NCBI RefSeq assembly: GCF_002113125.1
Contig: NZ_NEJP01000026.1
Location: 1 to 64,000 of the forward strand
Source: Pseudomonas sp. B20(2017)
Lineage (GTDB): Bacteria; Pseudomonadota; Gammaproteobacteria; Pseudomonadales; Pseudomonadaceae
Direction: 5' to 3'
DNA: 64,000 nt
Numbering within the stretch: position 1 is the first letter of the stretch; every line of letters starts with the position of its first letter. Of the stretch, positions 16,525-25,217 are shown piece by piece. The position numbers were made by a program, and so were the translations under genes. The notes beneath the pieces were generated by a model that worked only from the letters and a program-made list of their open reading frames with translations, made no database searches and had not been told where the DNA came from.

Positions 16525-16701
16525 TTATTCGTTGAGTTTGGCCAGGATCTTGTAGACCACGGTGGCCAGGATCATCAGCATGCCGATCCACATGGCGAAC
16601 ACACCGGCGTTCTTGTCACGGAAGTTGAAGCCGATGGCCAGCAGAATCATTCCACACAGGATGGGAATGAGCATGGAGTGGAACGCAGACATCGAGATCA
16701 T
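16525..16701 (-). CDS. Small two-helix membrane protein (58 residues)
   Basis: A short gene between the mscS-like gene and apeB. The translation starts MISMSAFHSMLIPILCG, continues through one hydrophobic helix, a charged turn FNFRDKNAG, then a second helix MWIGMLMILATVVY and ends LAKLNE. AAGG lies eight bases before the ATG, a usable ribosome binding site. GC-rich wobble positions and a complete, compact two-helix protein argue that it is real. I do not recognise the family. The role is unknown; small membrane proteins of this layout often modulate a larger neighbour, here possibly the MscS-type channel, but nothing in the sequence proves that. Confidence 0.65.
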   Translation of the reverse strand: MISMSAFHSMLIPILCGMILLAIGFNFRDKNAGVFAMWIGMLMILATVVYKILAKLNE

Positions 16702-16833
16702 GGCGACAGCCTTGTCGAAGGGAATGATTTAAGTCTAGGTGGGATTTTGCCGACCGGTGGTGATGTGTATCAGAAGTGAGCCGGTTTTACAGGCCAAAGG
16801 ATCGCAGCTCGAAGCTGCGATCCCGGCTGTTTG

Positions 16834-18123
16834 TTATGGCAATTCGCGACTGGCGTAGAACGCGCTCAGCACTTTGACCAGGTGAGCCAGGTCGTGGCTG
16901 CCGCACAATTCGCGGATCGAGTGCATGGCGAACGTCGGCAGGCCGATATCGACGGTGCGCACGCCCAGGTGGCTGGCGGTGATGGGGCCGATGGTCGAAC
17001 CGCAACCCATGTCGCTGCGCACCACGAAGCTTTGCACCGGCACTTCTTCGGCCATGCACAGATGGCGGAAGAAACCGGCGGTTTCACTGTTGGTGGCGTA
17101 GCGCTGGTTGCTGTTGACCTTGATCACCGGGCCGGCGTTGAGTTTCGGGCCGTGGTTGGCGTCGTGCTTCTCGGCGTAGTTAGGGTGTACGCCGTGGGCG
17201 TTGTCGGCCGAGACCAGCAGGGATTTCTGGATGGTGCGCACGAACTCGTCACCTTCCGGCAACAGACGGCGCAGGGTCTGTTCCAGCATCGGGCCATCAG
17301 CGCCGCAGGCAGAGCAGGAACCGACTTCTTCGTGGTCGTTGCACACCAGCACGCAGGTCTCTTCGGTGTCGGCGGTCAGCAAGGCTTGCAGGCCGGCGTA
17401 GCACGACAGCAGGTTGTCGAGGCGTGCACCGGCGATGAAGTCGCCATGCAGACCGATGACGGCGGCGCTTTGGGTGTCGTAGAAACTCAGCTCGTAATCC
17501 AGCACCACGTCGGCGTTAAGACCGTGTTCGCGGGCCAGTTGATCGGTGAGCACCGCGCGGAAGTCCACGCGCTCGTCACCGGCGAACTGCGCGAGAATCG
17601 GTGGCAGTTCGGTCTGGGCGTTGATGGCCCAGCCCTGGTTGGCTTCACGGTTGAGGTGAATGGCCAGGTTGGGAATGATCGCGATCGGGGCCTTGAAGTC
17701 GATCAGTTGACTCTCGACTTTGCCGTCGCGGCGGAAGGTGACGCGGCCAGCCAGCGACAGGTCGCGGTCGAACCATGGCGCCAGCAGCGCGCCGCCGTAG
17801 ACTTCGACGCCGAGCTGCCAGAAGCCCTGGCGTTGCAATTCAGGTTGTGGCTTGACTCGCAGGCACGGGCTGTCGGTGTGGGCGCCGACCAGACGGATGC
17901 CGTCGTGCAGTGGCGAGTTGCGGCCCATCTTGATCGCGACAATCGAGGAGTCGTTACGGGTGACGTAGTAACGACCATTGGCTTCGGTGTGCCAGGTTTC
18001 GCGCTCGTCGAGGCGCACATAACCGGCGGCCTCCAGCCGTTGAACAAGGCTGGCGGTGGCGTGGAACGGGGTAGGGGAGGCCTTGAGGAAGTCGATCAGG
18101 CCTTGGTTCAACTCTTCGCGCAT
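16834..18123 (-). CDS. apeB: M18-family aminopeptidase (ApeB)
   Basis: A 429-residue metallopeptidase of family M18, the normal length. Metal-binding residues appear in LVGAHTDSP (His and Asp, about 80-88), NDHEEVGSCS (Asp-His-Glu-Glu catalytic stretch, about 232-241), SADNAHGVHPNY and VIKVNSNQRYATN, with the last ligand in the SDMGCGSTIGP / PTFAMHSIREL region. The enzyme removes N-terminal acidic or neutral residues from peptides in the cytoplasm and forms large dodecamers. It stands alone between a small membrane protein gene and a glycosyltransferase gene on the same strand. From memory PAO1 has it as PA3247 next to rluA and minE, the same order as here. Confidence 0.93.
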   Translation of the reverse strand: MREELNQGLIDFLKASPTPFHATASLVQRLEAAGYVRLDERETWHTEANGRYYVTRNDSSIVAIKMGRNSPLHDGIRLVGAHTDSPCLRVKPQPELQRQGFWQLGVEVYGGALLAPWFDRDLSLAGRVTFRRDGKVESQLIDFKAPIAIIPNLAIHLNREANQGWAINAQTELPPILAQFAGDERVDFRAVLTDQLAREHGLNADVVLDYELSFYDTQSAAVIGLHGDFIAGARLDNLLSCYAGLQALLTADTEETCVLVCNDHEEVGSCSACGADGPMLEQTLRRLLPEGDEFVRTIQKSLLVSADNAHGVHPNYAEKHDANHGPKLNAGPVIKVNSNQRYATNSETAGFFRHLCMAEEVPVQSFVVRSDMGCGSTIGPITASHLGVRTVDIGLPTFAMHSIRELCGSHDLAHLVKVLSAFYASRELP

Positions 18124-18199
18124 AACAAGCTCCAGACAGCAATGGGCGGGAGTTTAACGCATCGGCCTGATGCTTGGGACAAGACATGTGCCACTCGCA

Positions 18200-19300
18200 T
18201 CAACGAGCGGCGGCCACGCGTTTTTTCAGGTAATTCATGATCACTTTTTCGTCTTCAGGCTTGTCCGGACGAGGCAGTTGTTTTGGCCAGCGGCTCTGAT
18301 TGAGCAGCTTTTTCTGGCGGCTCTCGTCCCAGCGCAGGATTTCCCGTGAGGCGCATTCCCACCATTCATGACGACAGGCGCTGTAGTAGGGGTGATCTGG
18401 CGCGGCGCTGCCGTACAGCAGATCCCGGCCGACCTTGCGCATGGCACCGCTTTGATTGCGCAATTTCCACTTGATCTTCAGGCGCTGCCAGGCGGAAGGG
18501 AAGGGTTTGACCCGAGGCACATCAGTGCACAGGTCCACCAGTCGCTGACTGAATTTCTCGCCGTGCTGGGCGAAGAAAAACGCCTGCATCGCGTGGAAGA
18601 AGCGTTTTTCCGCGAAATAGTGGTAGACGTGTTTGCGGGCTTCCACCACCGGCCGTTCGCGCATTGCGTAGGACAGGGCGATTTGCTCGATGGTGTGGAT
18701 CTCGAACCCGCCGGCCGTCCACTCATCGATCAGGCGAATCGATTCTTCGAACAACGCCGAGTCGCGGTCGGTGATGCCACACAGGCCGCTGTTATAGAGT
18801 TTGAAGCCGTTCTGCGGGGAAACACCGTGGACGCTGAGGTCGCGAGCGAGCTTCAAGTAGCCAGGCCGTTCGAAGACGTCCTTCCAGTCGTATTCGAAGC
18901 GATCCATCACTGACTGATTCGCATCGATGTATTGGAACAGGCTGCTCGGGGGGCTGGTGAACAGGGTGTCGGTGTCGACGAACAGGGTTTTCTCGGCCAG
19001 TTGCATGCCGGCGGCAATCGCACAGGCCTTGCGCCGGTGGTGGTAGCCGTTCTGCCCCTGCCAGCGGGTCAGGGTCGCTTCGTCGAGTAGCACGGTGTCG
19101 ACCGGCCAGCCTTCGTAGTCCTGCGGCCGGTCAGTGAGAATCCTGATCGCCGGACGCTTGCCGTTTTTGGCCTGGGACAGGGCGGTGAGGATGCTGAACT
19201 TGGCTTCGCGCCGGTAGACATCCTGATTGCCGTAAATCAGGTAGAGCAGTTGATGACGGGTCTTCTTGACGGGTGTTGCCAGGGAATCAGTACAACTCAT
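18200..19300 (-). CDS. Putative GT-A fold glycosyltransferase
   Basis: A protein of 366 residues; I start at ATG 19300 (MSCTDSLATP), with AAGGA about 11 bases upstream, rather than at the TTG three codons earlier. It has LLYLIYGNQDVYRREAKFSILTAL near the N terminus and a DxD motif in TLFVDTDTLFTSP (about 108-120), which is typical of nucleotide-sugar-dependent GT-A enzymes of the GT8-like kind. No membrane helix is visible. A C-terminal basic, aromatic region (about 270-366) could bind membranes. There is no polysaccharide gene cluster around it; the neighbours are apeB and rluA. The acceptor is unknown, and LPS core or another envelope glycan is only a guess. Confidence 0.7.
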   Translation of the reverse strand: MSCTDSLATPVKKTRHQLLYLIYGNQDVYRREAKFSILTALSQAKNGKRPAIRILTDRPQDYEGWPVDTVLLDEATLTRWQGQNGYHHRRKACAIAAGMQLAEKTLFVDTDTLFTSPPSSLFQYIDANQSVMDRFEYDWKDVFERPGYLKLARDLSVHGVSPQNGFKLYNSGLCGITDRDSALFEESIRLIDEWTAGGFEIHTIEQIALSYAMRERPVVEARKHVYHYFAEKRFFHAMQAFFFAQHGEKFSQRLVDLCTDVPRVKPFPSAWQRLKIKWKLRNQSGAMRKVGRDLLYGSAAPDHPYYSACRHEWWECASREILRWDESRQKKLLNQSRWPKQLPRPDKPEDEKVIMNYLKKRVAAAR

Positions 19301-19346
19301 CCGGAACAAAATCCTTTAAAACGGGCGACTGCCGGTCAGGCAGTGC

Positions 19347-19982
19347 TTAAAACGGTGCCGGGCATTCGAAGCGCAAGCGTTCGCCGGACTGTGGGTGGGT
19401 GAAGCTGAGCATGCTCGCGTGCAGGCACAGTCGCGGCCAGGCCGCGAGGGCTTGCTCGTGGGCGTAGAGACCGTCACCGAGCAACGGGTGACCAATCGAC
19501 AGCATGTGCACGCGCAATTGGTGCGAACGCCCGGTGATCGGCGTGAGCTCGACGCGACACCAGTCGCCACAACGCTCCAGCACACGCCAGAAGGTCAGGG
19601 CGTGTTTGCCGAATTCGTGGTCGACCACGTGGCGCGGCTTGGTCGGCGGGTCGTAGCGCAATGGCAGGTCAATGCTGCCGCTGTCCAGTTCCGGCTGACC
19701 CCAGCAGAGCGCAGTGTAGGATTTCTCTGTTTCACGATCGTGAAACTGGCGCGACAGTTCGCGGTGGGTGTCGGCGTCACGGGCCAGCAGAATGATCCCC
19801 GACGTTTCCCAGTCCAGGCGGTGGACGATACGGGCTTCCGGGTAGCCGTTTTCCTGCAGGCGGGTGATCAGGCAGTCCTTGTTGTCGTCGGCCCGGCCGG
19901 GGACGGAGAGCAACAGGGTCGGTTTGTTCACCACCAGAACGGCGGCGTCCTGATGAATGATTTGGACGTTGGACAACGGCAT
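19347..19982 (-). CDS. rluA: Pseudouridine synthase RluA
   Basis: A 211-residue RNA pseudouridine synthase. The catalytic motif HRLDWETSGI (about 54-63) holds the essential Asp, and ITGRSHQLRVH and PLLGDGLYA complete the family core. There is no S4 domain, and the short length fits RluA, which modifies 23S rRNA U746 and tRNA U32, rather than RluC or RluD. It follows minE on the same strand after a strong 22-bp hairpin, and the order minC-minD-minE-rluA is the usual Pseudomonas arrangement. It is therefore probably transcribed partly with the min genes. Confidence 0.9.
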   Translation of the reverse strand: MPLSNVQIIHQDAAVLVVNKPTLLLSVPGRADDNKDCLITRLQENGYPEARIVHRLDWETSGIILLARDADTHRELSRQFHDRETEKSYTALCWGQPELDSGSIDLPLRYDPPTKPRHVVDHEFGKHALTFWRVLERCGDWCRVELTPITGRSHQLRVHMLSIGHPLLGDGLYAHEQALAAWPRLCLHASMLSFTHPQSGERLRFECPAPF

Positions 19983-20007
19983 TAAAACAGCCTCGTAACA
20001 AATGCCA

Positions 20008-20055
20008 ACGGCGGCTCAGGGCCCCTCCGGTGTCGGAAGGGCCCTGAGCCGCCGT
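20008..20055. other. Very stable 22-bp hairpin between minE and rluA
   Basis: ACGGCGGCTCAGGGCCCCTCCG (20008-20029) is almost perfectly complementary to 20034-20055 around a 4-base loop (GTGT), with only a small mismatch. Neither strand has a T-run after it, so it is not a classic terminator. It could be a processing or stability element in the min-rluA message. Confidence 0.75.
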
Positions 20056-20073
20056 CGTTCCTGCCGGATCGAC

Positions 20074-20328
20074 TCAGCGGTCTGGCAGGGTGATGTTGAG
20101 TTCCAGAATCGAGCAGCTGCCCTGGCTCTCCAGTGCCACGTGCACGTCGTCGTTGCCGATGTTGACGTACTTGCGGATCACTTCCACCAGTTCCTTCTGC
20201 AAGGATGGCAGGTAGTCAGGGGTGCTGCGCTGGCCGCGTTCATGCGCCACGATGATCTGTAGACGCTCTTTCGCGACCGAGGCGGTACTTGGCTTTTTGT
20301 TGGCACGAAAGAAGTCAAAAAGGTTCAT
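20074..20328 (-). CDS. minE: Cell division topological specificity factor MinE
   Basis: An 84-residue MinE of standard length. The N terminus (MNLFDFFRANKK) is the amphipathic membrane-binding segment, residues about 13-30 (ASVAKERLQIIVAHER) form the anti-MinCD region that stimulates the MinD ATPase, and the rest (DYLPSLQKELVEVIRKYVNI and following strands) is the topological specificity domain. It drives MinD off the membrane and sets up pole-to-pole oscillation so that the FtsZ ring forms at mid-cell. Its ATG overlaps the minD stop by one base, so the two are translationally coupled. Confidence 0.96.
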   Translation of the reverse strand: MNLFDFFRANKKPSTASVAKERLQIIVAHERGQRSTPDYLPSLQKELVEVIRKYVNIGNDDVHVALESQGSCSILELNITLPDR

Positions 20329-21140
20329 TACCTACCTCCAAACAGACGCTCGAAGAATCCCTTCTTCTCGACATTCAGGAACCGGTGTTCTTTTTCCTTG
20401 CCCAGCAGACGATCTACAGTATCGCTGTAGGCCTGGCCGGCGTCGCTTTGATCATCGAGGATCACAGGTACGCCCTGGTTGGAGGCCTTGAGTACGGCCT
20501 GGGATTCCGGAATGACGCCCAGCAGGCGCACGGCGAGGATTTCCTTGACGTCTTCGACGCCCAGCATTTCGCCTTTCTCGACGCGCTCCGGGTGGTAGCG
20601 GGTGATCAGCAGGTGTTCCTGGATCGGCTCTTCGCCTTTTTCGGCGCGACGGGACTTGCTGGCCAGCAGGCCGAGCATGCGGTCGGAGTCACGTACCGAG
20701 GACACTTCAGGGTTGGTCACGACGATCGCTTCGTCAGCGAAGTACATGGCCAGGTGCGCGCCTTTTTCGATACCCGCCGGGGAGTCGCAGACGACGAACT
20801 CGAATTGTTCCTTGAGCTCCATCAGGACTTTTTCCACGCCTTCCTGGGTCAGCGCATCTTTGTCGCGGGTCTGGCTGGCGGCCAGCACGTAGAGGTTTTC
20901 CAGGCGCTTGTCTTTGATCAGGGCCTGTTGCAGGTTGGCTTCGCCGTTCACCACGTTGACGAAGTCATACACCACGCGGCGCTCGCAACCCATGATCAGG
21001 TCAAGGTTACGCAAGCCCACGTCGAAGTCGACGATCACTGTTTTGTGGCCGCGCAGAGCGAGGCCGGTACCGATAGCGGCGCTGGTGGTGGTCTTACCCA
21101 CACCACCCTTGCCGGATGTAACCACGAGAATCTTGGCCAA
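20328..21140 (-). CDS. minD: Septum site-determining ATPase MinD
   Basis: A 270-residue ParA/MinD ATPase. The deviant Walker A is KGGVGKTT (11-18), with the signature Lys11; IVDFDVGLRNLD and VVCDSPAGIEKG are the switch I and II regions. The C-terminal amphipathic helix FFERLFGGR is the membrane targeting sequence. In the ATP-bound form it sits on the inner membrane, recruits MinC to block FtsZ polymerisation near the poles, and is released by MinE. About 170 bases separate it from minC, with no obvious terminator, so minC-minD-minE probably form one operon. Confidence 0.97.
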   Translation of the reverse strand: MAKILVVTSGKGGVGKTTTSAAIGTGLALRGHKTVIVDFDVGLRNLDLIMGCERRVVYDFVNVVNGEANLQQALIKDKRLENLYVLAASQTRDKDALTQEGVEKVLMELKEQFEFVVCDSPAGIEKGAHLAMYFADEAIVVTNPEVSSVRDSDRMLGLLASKSRRAEKGEEPIQEHLLITRYHPERVEKGEMLGVEDVKEILAVRLLGVIPESQAVLKASNQGVPVILDDQSDAGQAYSDTVDRLLGKEKEHRFLNVEKKGFFERLFGGR

Positions 21141-21309
21141 GGTGTTTCACCCCTAAGGAAGAAGGACTGTTCAGCCCCTGAAAAACATCTCTTGAAAACT
21201 ACTGCAGTCGGACAGCCTTGGCTGGAATTTGGCTTTTGGCCTTTTTCCTACTTCGTTTGAGCCGTTTTCGCTACGTTTTAGAGATGCTTGGAAAATGCGG
21301 CAGTATCCG

Positions 21310-22047
21310 TTAAAGCCGAATGATGTTCAACACGTCGCCCGACAGGCTGACCTGTACGCCGGAACCCCACATCGGATCGCGACGCAGGTCCTCGGAAACC
21401 TTGTAATGGCCTGCGATGGAGATCAGTTCAGCGCTCAATTGCTGACAGAAAATCCGCGCCTTGGTGTCACCCTTGACCCCGGCCAGCGCACGACCGCGCA
21501 TCGGGCCGTATACATGGATGTTGCCATCGGCGAGAAGTTCCGCCCCCGGACTGACCGAGGAAACCACGACCAGATCGCCACCTTGCGCATATATCTGTTG
21601 GCCACCACGTACTGGCGTGGTGATGACGCGGGTCGGTTTAACGGTTGGCTCCGGCGGTTTTTCCGGCTTCTTCGGTGCGACGGGTTCGGCGCTTTCCAGC
21701 GGTCGCTCGCGGGCGCCGGACGGCGGCAGCACCGGGATGTCGATGGCGATGGCGGCGGCAATGTCTTCGATGCGGCTGGCGCGGATCGCCAGGGTGCGCA
21801 GGCCATGCTGGCGGCACACGCGCATCAGGCCCGGCAGGTCGACGGCGCCTTCGCCTGGTGGCAGTTTGTCCAGCGCCAGAACCAGCGGCGCGTTGCTGAA
21901 GAAATTCGGTGCCTGGGCGACTTTGGCGGCCAATTGCCGATCGAGGCTGTCCAGGTCGTTGCGGGACAGCTCCAGCACTGTAATGGCGAGCATGCTGCCC
22001 TTCAGCTGGAACACGGGATCTTGGTCTTTCGGTTCGGTTTGGCTCAT
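21310..22047 (-). CDS. minC: Septum formation inhibitor MinC
   Basis: A 245-residue MinC; I start at MSQTEPKDQDPVFQLKG, because the 22 upstream in-frame residues are unlike the family. The N-terminal domain (about 1-110, FQLKGSMLAITVLEL) inhibits FtsZ assembly, a Pro-rich linker follows (KKPEKPPEPTVK, about 130-142), and the C-terminal beta-helix (about 145-245, VRGGQQIYAQGGDLVVVSSVSPGAELLADGNIHVYG) binds MinD and dimerises. It is divergent from the lipid A acyltransferase gene, with about 117 bases between starts. Gene order matches other Pseudomonas genomes. Confidence 0.96.
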   Translation of the reverse strand: MSQTEPKDQDPVFQLKGSMLAITVLELSRNDLDSLDRQLAAKVAQAPNFFSNAPLVLALDKLPPGEGAVDLPGLMRVCRQHGLRTLAIRASRIEDIAAAIAIDIPVLPPSGARERPLESAEPVAPKKPEKPPEPTVKPTRVITTPVRGGQQIYAQGGDLVVVSSVSPGAELLADGNIHVYGPMRGRALAGVKGDTKARIFCQQLSAELISIAGHYKVSEDLRRDPMWGSGVQVSLSGDVLNIIRL

Positions 22048-22164
22048 GTCGGCATACAACGGCTTGTCACTAAAAGTGCCGAGACTTATAACGAGAACGC
22101 CCGCAGGCCGCAAGCCGGGTCGAACGATGTAGAATGCGCGACCACTGTATTTACGGAAGCTTTA

Positions 22165-23097
22165 ATGGATCGCCCGCGTTTTCGAAAAGCATTTCTTGCC
22201 CCACGCTTCTGGCCGCTCTGGTGCGGCCTCGGGCTGTTGTGGCTGATCGTGCAGCTGCCGTATCCGGCCTTGCTGGCCATCGGTCGCTTTCTCGGTGCCC
22301 TGATGTATCGCTTCGCCGGCGACCGGCGGCGCATTGCCAAGCGCAATCTGGAACTGTGTTTCCCGGAAAAATCCGCCGCCGAACGCAAGCGCCTGCTCAA
22401 GGAAAACTTCGCTTCCACCGGCATCGCTTTCTTTGAAATGGCGATGAGTTGGTGGTGGTCGCGTCAGCGTCTGGCGAAACTGGCCCACGTCGAAGGCCTG
22501 GAGCACCTGCAAAAGGCCCAGCGCGAAGGCAAGGGCGTGATTCTGATGGCGGTGCATTTCACCACCCTGGAAATCGGCGCCGCGCTGCTCGGTCAGCAGC
22601 ACACCATCGACGGCATGTACCGCGAACACAAGAACCCATTGTTCGACTTCATCCAGCGTCAGGGCCGCGAGCGGCACAATCTCGATTCGCTGGCGGTGGA
22701 GCGCGACGACGTGCGCGGCATGCTCAAGCTGCTGCGCGCCGGCCGGGCGATCTGGTACGCGCCGGATCAGGACTACGGCGCCAAGCAAAGCATCTTCGTG
22801 CCGCTGTTCGGCATTCAGGCCGCAACCGTGACCGCCACCAGCAAGTTCGCCCGGTTGGGCAAGGCATTGGTGGTGCCGTTCACTCAGGAGCGTCTGGCCG
22901 ACGGCAGCGGTTATCGGCTGATGATTCATCCGCCGCTGGAAGGTTTTCCGGGCGAGACCGAAGAAGCCGACTGCATCCGCATCAATCAGTGGGTCGAGGG
23001 CGTGTTGCGTGAGTGCCCCGAGCAATACCTGTGGGCACACCGACGCTTCAAGAGCCGGCCACCGGGCGAGCCGAAGCTGTACGCCAAACGCGGTTGA
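22165..23097 (+). CDS. Lipid A acyltransferase, LpxL/HtrB family
   Basis: A 310-residue inner-membrane acyltransferase starting at ATG 22165. The N-terminal hydrophobic stretch (about 17-48) anchors it to the membrane. The catalytic HX4E motif is HFTTLE (His131, Glu136), and DQDYGAKQSIFVPLFG is the second conserved block. It transfers a secondary acyl chain from acyl-ACP to the Kdo2-lipid A precursor. Pseudomonas has two such paralogues (commonly called htrB1/htrB2 or lpxL1/lpxL2); which one this is cannot be decided by eye. It is divergent from minC, the usual Pseudomonas arrangement, and is followed 36 bases later by a patatin gene. Confidence 0.92.
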   Translation: MDRPRFRKAFLAPRFWPLWCGLGLLWLIVQLPYPALLAIGRFLGALMYRFAGDRRRIAKRNLELCFPEKSAAERKRLLKENFASTGIAFFEMAMSWWWSRQRLAKLAHVEGLEHLQKAQREGKGVILMAVHFTTLEIGAALLGQQHTIDGMYREHKNPLFDFIQRQGRERHNLDSLAVERDDVRGMLKLLRAGRAIWYAPDQDYGAKQSIFVPLFGIQAATVTATSKFARLGKALVVPFTQERLADGSGYRLMIHPPLEGFPGETEEADCIRINQWVEGVLRECPEQYLWAHRRFKSRPPGEPKLYAKRG

Positions 23098-23132
23098 TTG
23101 ACCCATCCCCACATGCACCACGGAGCGTTGCG

Positions 23133-24305
23133 ATGAGCCCAGCTGAACCGGTCACAGGTTTGATTCTTTCCGGCGGCGGGGCTCGGGCGGCGTATCAGGT
23201 GGGGGTGCTGGCGGCGATTGCCGAATTGCTGCCGCTGGGGGCGGACAATCCGTTTCCGGTGATCGTCGGCACGTCAGCCGGGGCGATCAACGCGGTCAGC
23301 CTGGCCAGCGGTGCGACCGATTTTCGCGCGGCCATCGAACGCCTGACGCTGTTCTGGCAAGGCTTTCGCAGCCATCGCGTGTTGCGCAGCGACTGGCCGG
23401 GGGTGATTCGCCAGGCCAGTCGTTTCGTCAGCCACAGCCTGTTGGGCATGGGCCGGCAAATGCCGGTGGCGCTGCTCAACAGTTCGCCGCTGCGTCATCT
23501 TCTCAATGAAAAGCTGCACATGCCCGGCATCGCCGAATCCATTGCCCGCAAGCAATTGCACGCAGTGGCGGTGACGGCGTTCGGCTACGAGTCCGGGCAA
23601 GCCGTGACCTTCTATCAGGGCGGCGGCACCATCGATTCCTGGCTGCGTCACCGGCGCATCGGTGTGCCGACGCAGTTGTCGGTGGAGCACTTGCTGGCCA
23701 GTTCGGCGATCCCGCTGTTGTTCGCGCCGGTGAAAATCGGCGAGGAGTATTTCGGTGATGGCGCGGTGCGACAGTCGGCGCCGATCAGCCCGGCGCTGCA
23801 CCTGGGCGCGAGCCGGGTGCTGGTGGTGGGTGTCAGCGGCAACCCGCGCGGATTCGACCCGGCGCAACCACTGGAGCGCACCTACACCGGTCAACAGCCG
23901 ACACTGGCGCAGATCGGCGGGCACATGCTCAACAGCACCTTCATTGATAGCCTGGAAAGCGATATCGAACTGCTTCAGCGTCTCAACCAGTTCAGCCGGC
24001 TGATGCCCGAAGGCACGCCGACCCGCGCGCTGGGTGTGGCGCCGGTGGAAGTGCTGGTGATTTCACCAAGTCAGCCGATCGATGAAATCGCGGCGCGGCA
24101 TCGCCAGGAACTGCCGGCGGCGTTGCGGTTGTTCTTGCGTGGGCCGGGGGCGACCAAGACGAGCGGGGCAGGGGTGTTGAGTTACTTGCTGTTCGAGGCG
24201 GGGTATTGCAGCGAATTGATCGACCTTGGGCGGCGCGATGCCTTGGCCAAGCGCGATGAGTTGTGCCGGTTTCTCGGGATCGGCGAGGCGTTGGCTCCCG
24301 CTTGA
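23133..24305 (+). CDS. Patatin-like phospholipase
   Basis: A 390-residue protein beginning at ATG 23133, 36 bases after the acyltransferase gene and probably in the same operon. The patatin domain starts with the oxyanion loop LSGGGARAAYQVG (about 13-25), the nucleophile elbow is GTSAG (Ser about 50), and the catalytic Asp is in FGDGAVRQSAP. There is no signal peptide or autotransporter domain, so it is not of the secreted ExoU or PlpD kind; a cytoplasmic or membrane-associated lipid acyl hydrolase is likely. Its link to LpxL suggests a role in envelope lipid turnover. The specific substrate is unknown. Confidence 0.87.
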   Translation: MSPAEPVTGLILSGGGARAAYQVGVLAAIAELLPLGADNPFPVIVGTSAGAINAVSLASGATDFRAAIERLTLFWQGFRSHRVLRSDWPGVIRQASRFVSHSLLGMGRQMPVALLNSSPLRHLLNEKLHMPGIAESIARKQLHAVAVTAFGYESGQAVTFYQGGGTIDSWLRHRRIGVPTQLSVEHLLASSAIPLLFAPVKIGEEYFGDGAVRQSAPISPALHLGASRVLVVGVSGNPRGFDPAQPLERTYTGQQPTLAQIGGHMLNSTFIDSLESDIELLQRLNQFSRLMPEGTPTRALGVAPVEVLVISPSQPIDEIAARHRQELPAALRLFLRGPGATKTSGAGVLSYLLFEAGYCSELIDLGRRDALAKRDELCRFLGIGEALAPA

Positions 24306-24322
24306 GATTTGTGGTGCCGCCA

Positions 24323-24403
24323 TTCGCGAGCAAGCCCGCTCCCACACTGGTTTTGTGAACGACACAAAACCAGTGTGGGAGCGGGCTTGCTCGCGAAGGC
24401 GTC
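24323..24403. repeat. REP doublet forming a near-perfect long hairpin
   Basis: TTCGCGAGCAAGCCCGCTCCC and its inverted copy continue into each other through CACTGGTTTTGTG and CACAAAACCAGTG, so nearly the whole 80 bases can pair around a very small loop. It lies between two convergent genes and could end both transcripts. Confidence 0.92.
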
Positions 24404-24428
24404 CTTTCAGACGCCACTGACACCAGGA

Positions 24429-25217
24429 TCAGAAGTGGAACTTCACCAGGAAGCTGGTGTTGCTCTGATCGGTCTTGAAGTACTGGCTGTCCTTGATCCC
24501 GTACTTGTCCGACCAGTAGTCGTACTCGACACCCACATACAACTGCTTCTCGCCGAGGTTCAGCGCCTTGCCCAAGTCATATTTGATCTGCGGGTTGAAG
24601 TGCAGGTTGGCGTGGTAGTTACCCTTGGAGTTGGAGTCGTTGTCGACCACCCAGTCCATGAAGCCGTCGATCAGGATATTCGAGTCGCCGACCGGAATGG
24701 TGTAGGACCAGACCGGGGTGATCTGCCAGACGTTGTCACCGGCACGGGAGCCTTCAGTGTGACGCTGGTAGAAGTTCAGCTGGAAGTAGTCGAAGCCGGG
24801 GATTGCCAGGTCGAAACCTGGACCGATCAGGTACGACTCGACGTCACCCTCGCCAAATTCGTAGGTCATGGCTACCAGCACGTCTTTGACCGGGCCGAAT
24901 TCGATCTTCTGGTCGAAAATCTTGCCGAGCGACAGGCGCGGGCTGAATTCACCGTAGTAGGTGTTGTTGCCGACGCCGCCATCAGGCTTGCCGTTGTAGA
25001 AAATCTTGTCGACGAACAGGAAGTTGTCCCCGTACTTCCAGGCATCGGCGTGCTCGAAGGTGACGGTCTGCTGGATGCGCGGGTTGACCTGAAAGTCCTT
25101 GCCATAGAGGTAGGTCAGGCTGTTGTTCTGCCATTGCAGCAGGCCGTCGTCGGCCATGGCCTGGCCCCCGGCCAGCAGTGATCCCGCAAGCATCAGGCTG
25201 GTGCACATACGTTTCAT
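24429..25217 (-). CDS. Tsx/OmpK-like outer membrane channel, copy 1
   Basis: A 262-residue outer membrane protein with a signal peptide (MKRMCTSLMLAGSLLAGGQAMA). The mature part is all beta, with alternating aromatic strands and the C-terminal Phe of porins (VKFHF). Blocks such as LTYLYGKDFQVNPRIQQTVTFEHADAWKYGDNFLFVDK match the nucleoside-specific channel family (Tsx/OmpK). It probably lets nucleosides, purines or ureides cross the outer membrane. It is a close paralogue of the next gene, almost alignable end to end, so the pair arose by tandem duplication. It lies downstream of the urate operon on the same strand, which supports a role in purine uptake. Confidence 0.82.
   Translation of the reverse strand: MKRMCTSLMLAGSLLAGGQAMADDGLLQWQNNSLTYLYGKDFQVNPRIQQTVTFEHADAWKYGDNFLFVDKIFYNGKPDGGVGNNTYYGEFSPRLSLGKIFDQKIEFGPVKDVLVAMTYEFGEGDVESYLIGPGFDLAIPGFDYFQLNFYQRHTEGSRAGDNVWQITPVWSYTIPVGDSNILIDGFMDWVVDNDSNSKGNYHANLHFNPQIKYDLGKALNLGEKQLYVGVEYDYWSDKYGIKDSQYFKTDQSNTSFLVKFHF

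Noticed and set aside
16831..18240. Plus-strand open frame of 469 codons
   Set aside because: Antisense to apeB, whose metal ligands are clear.
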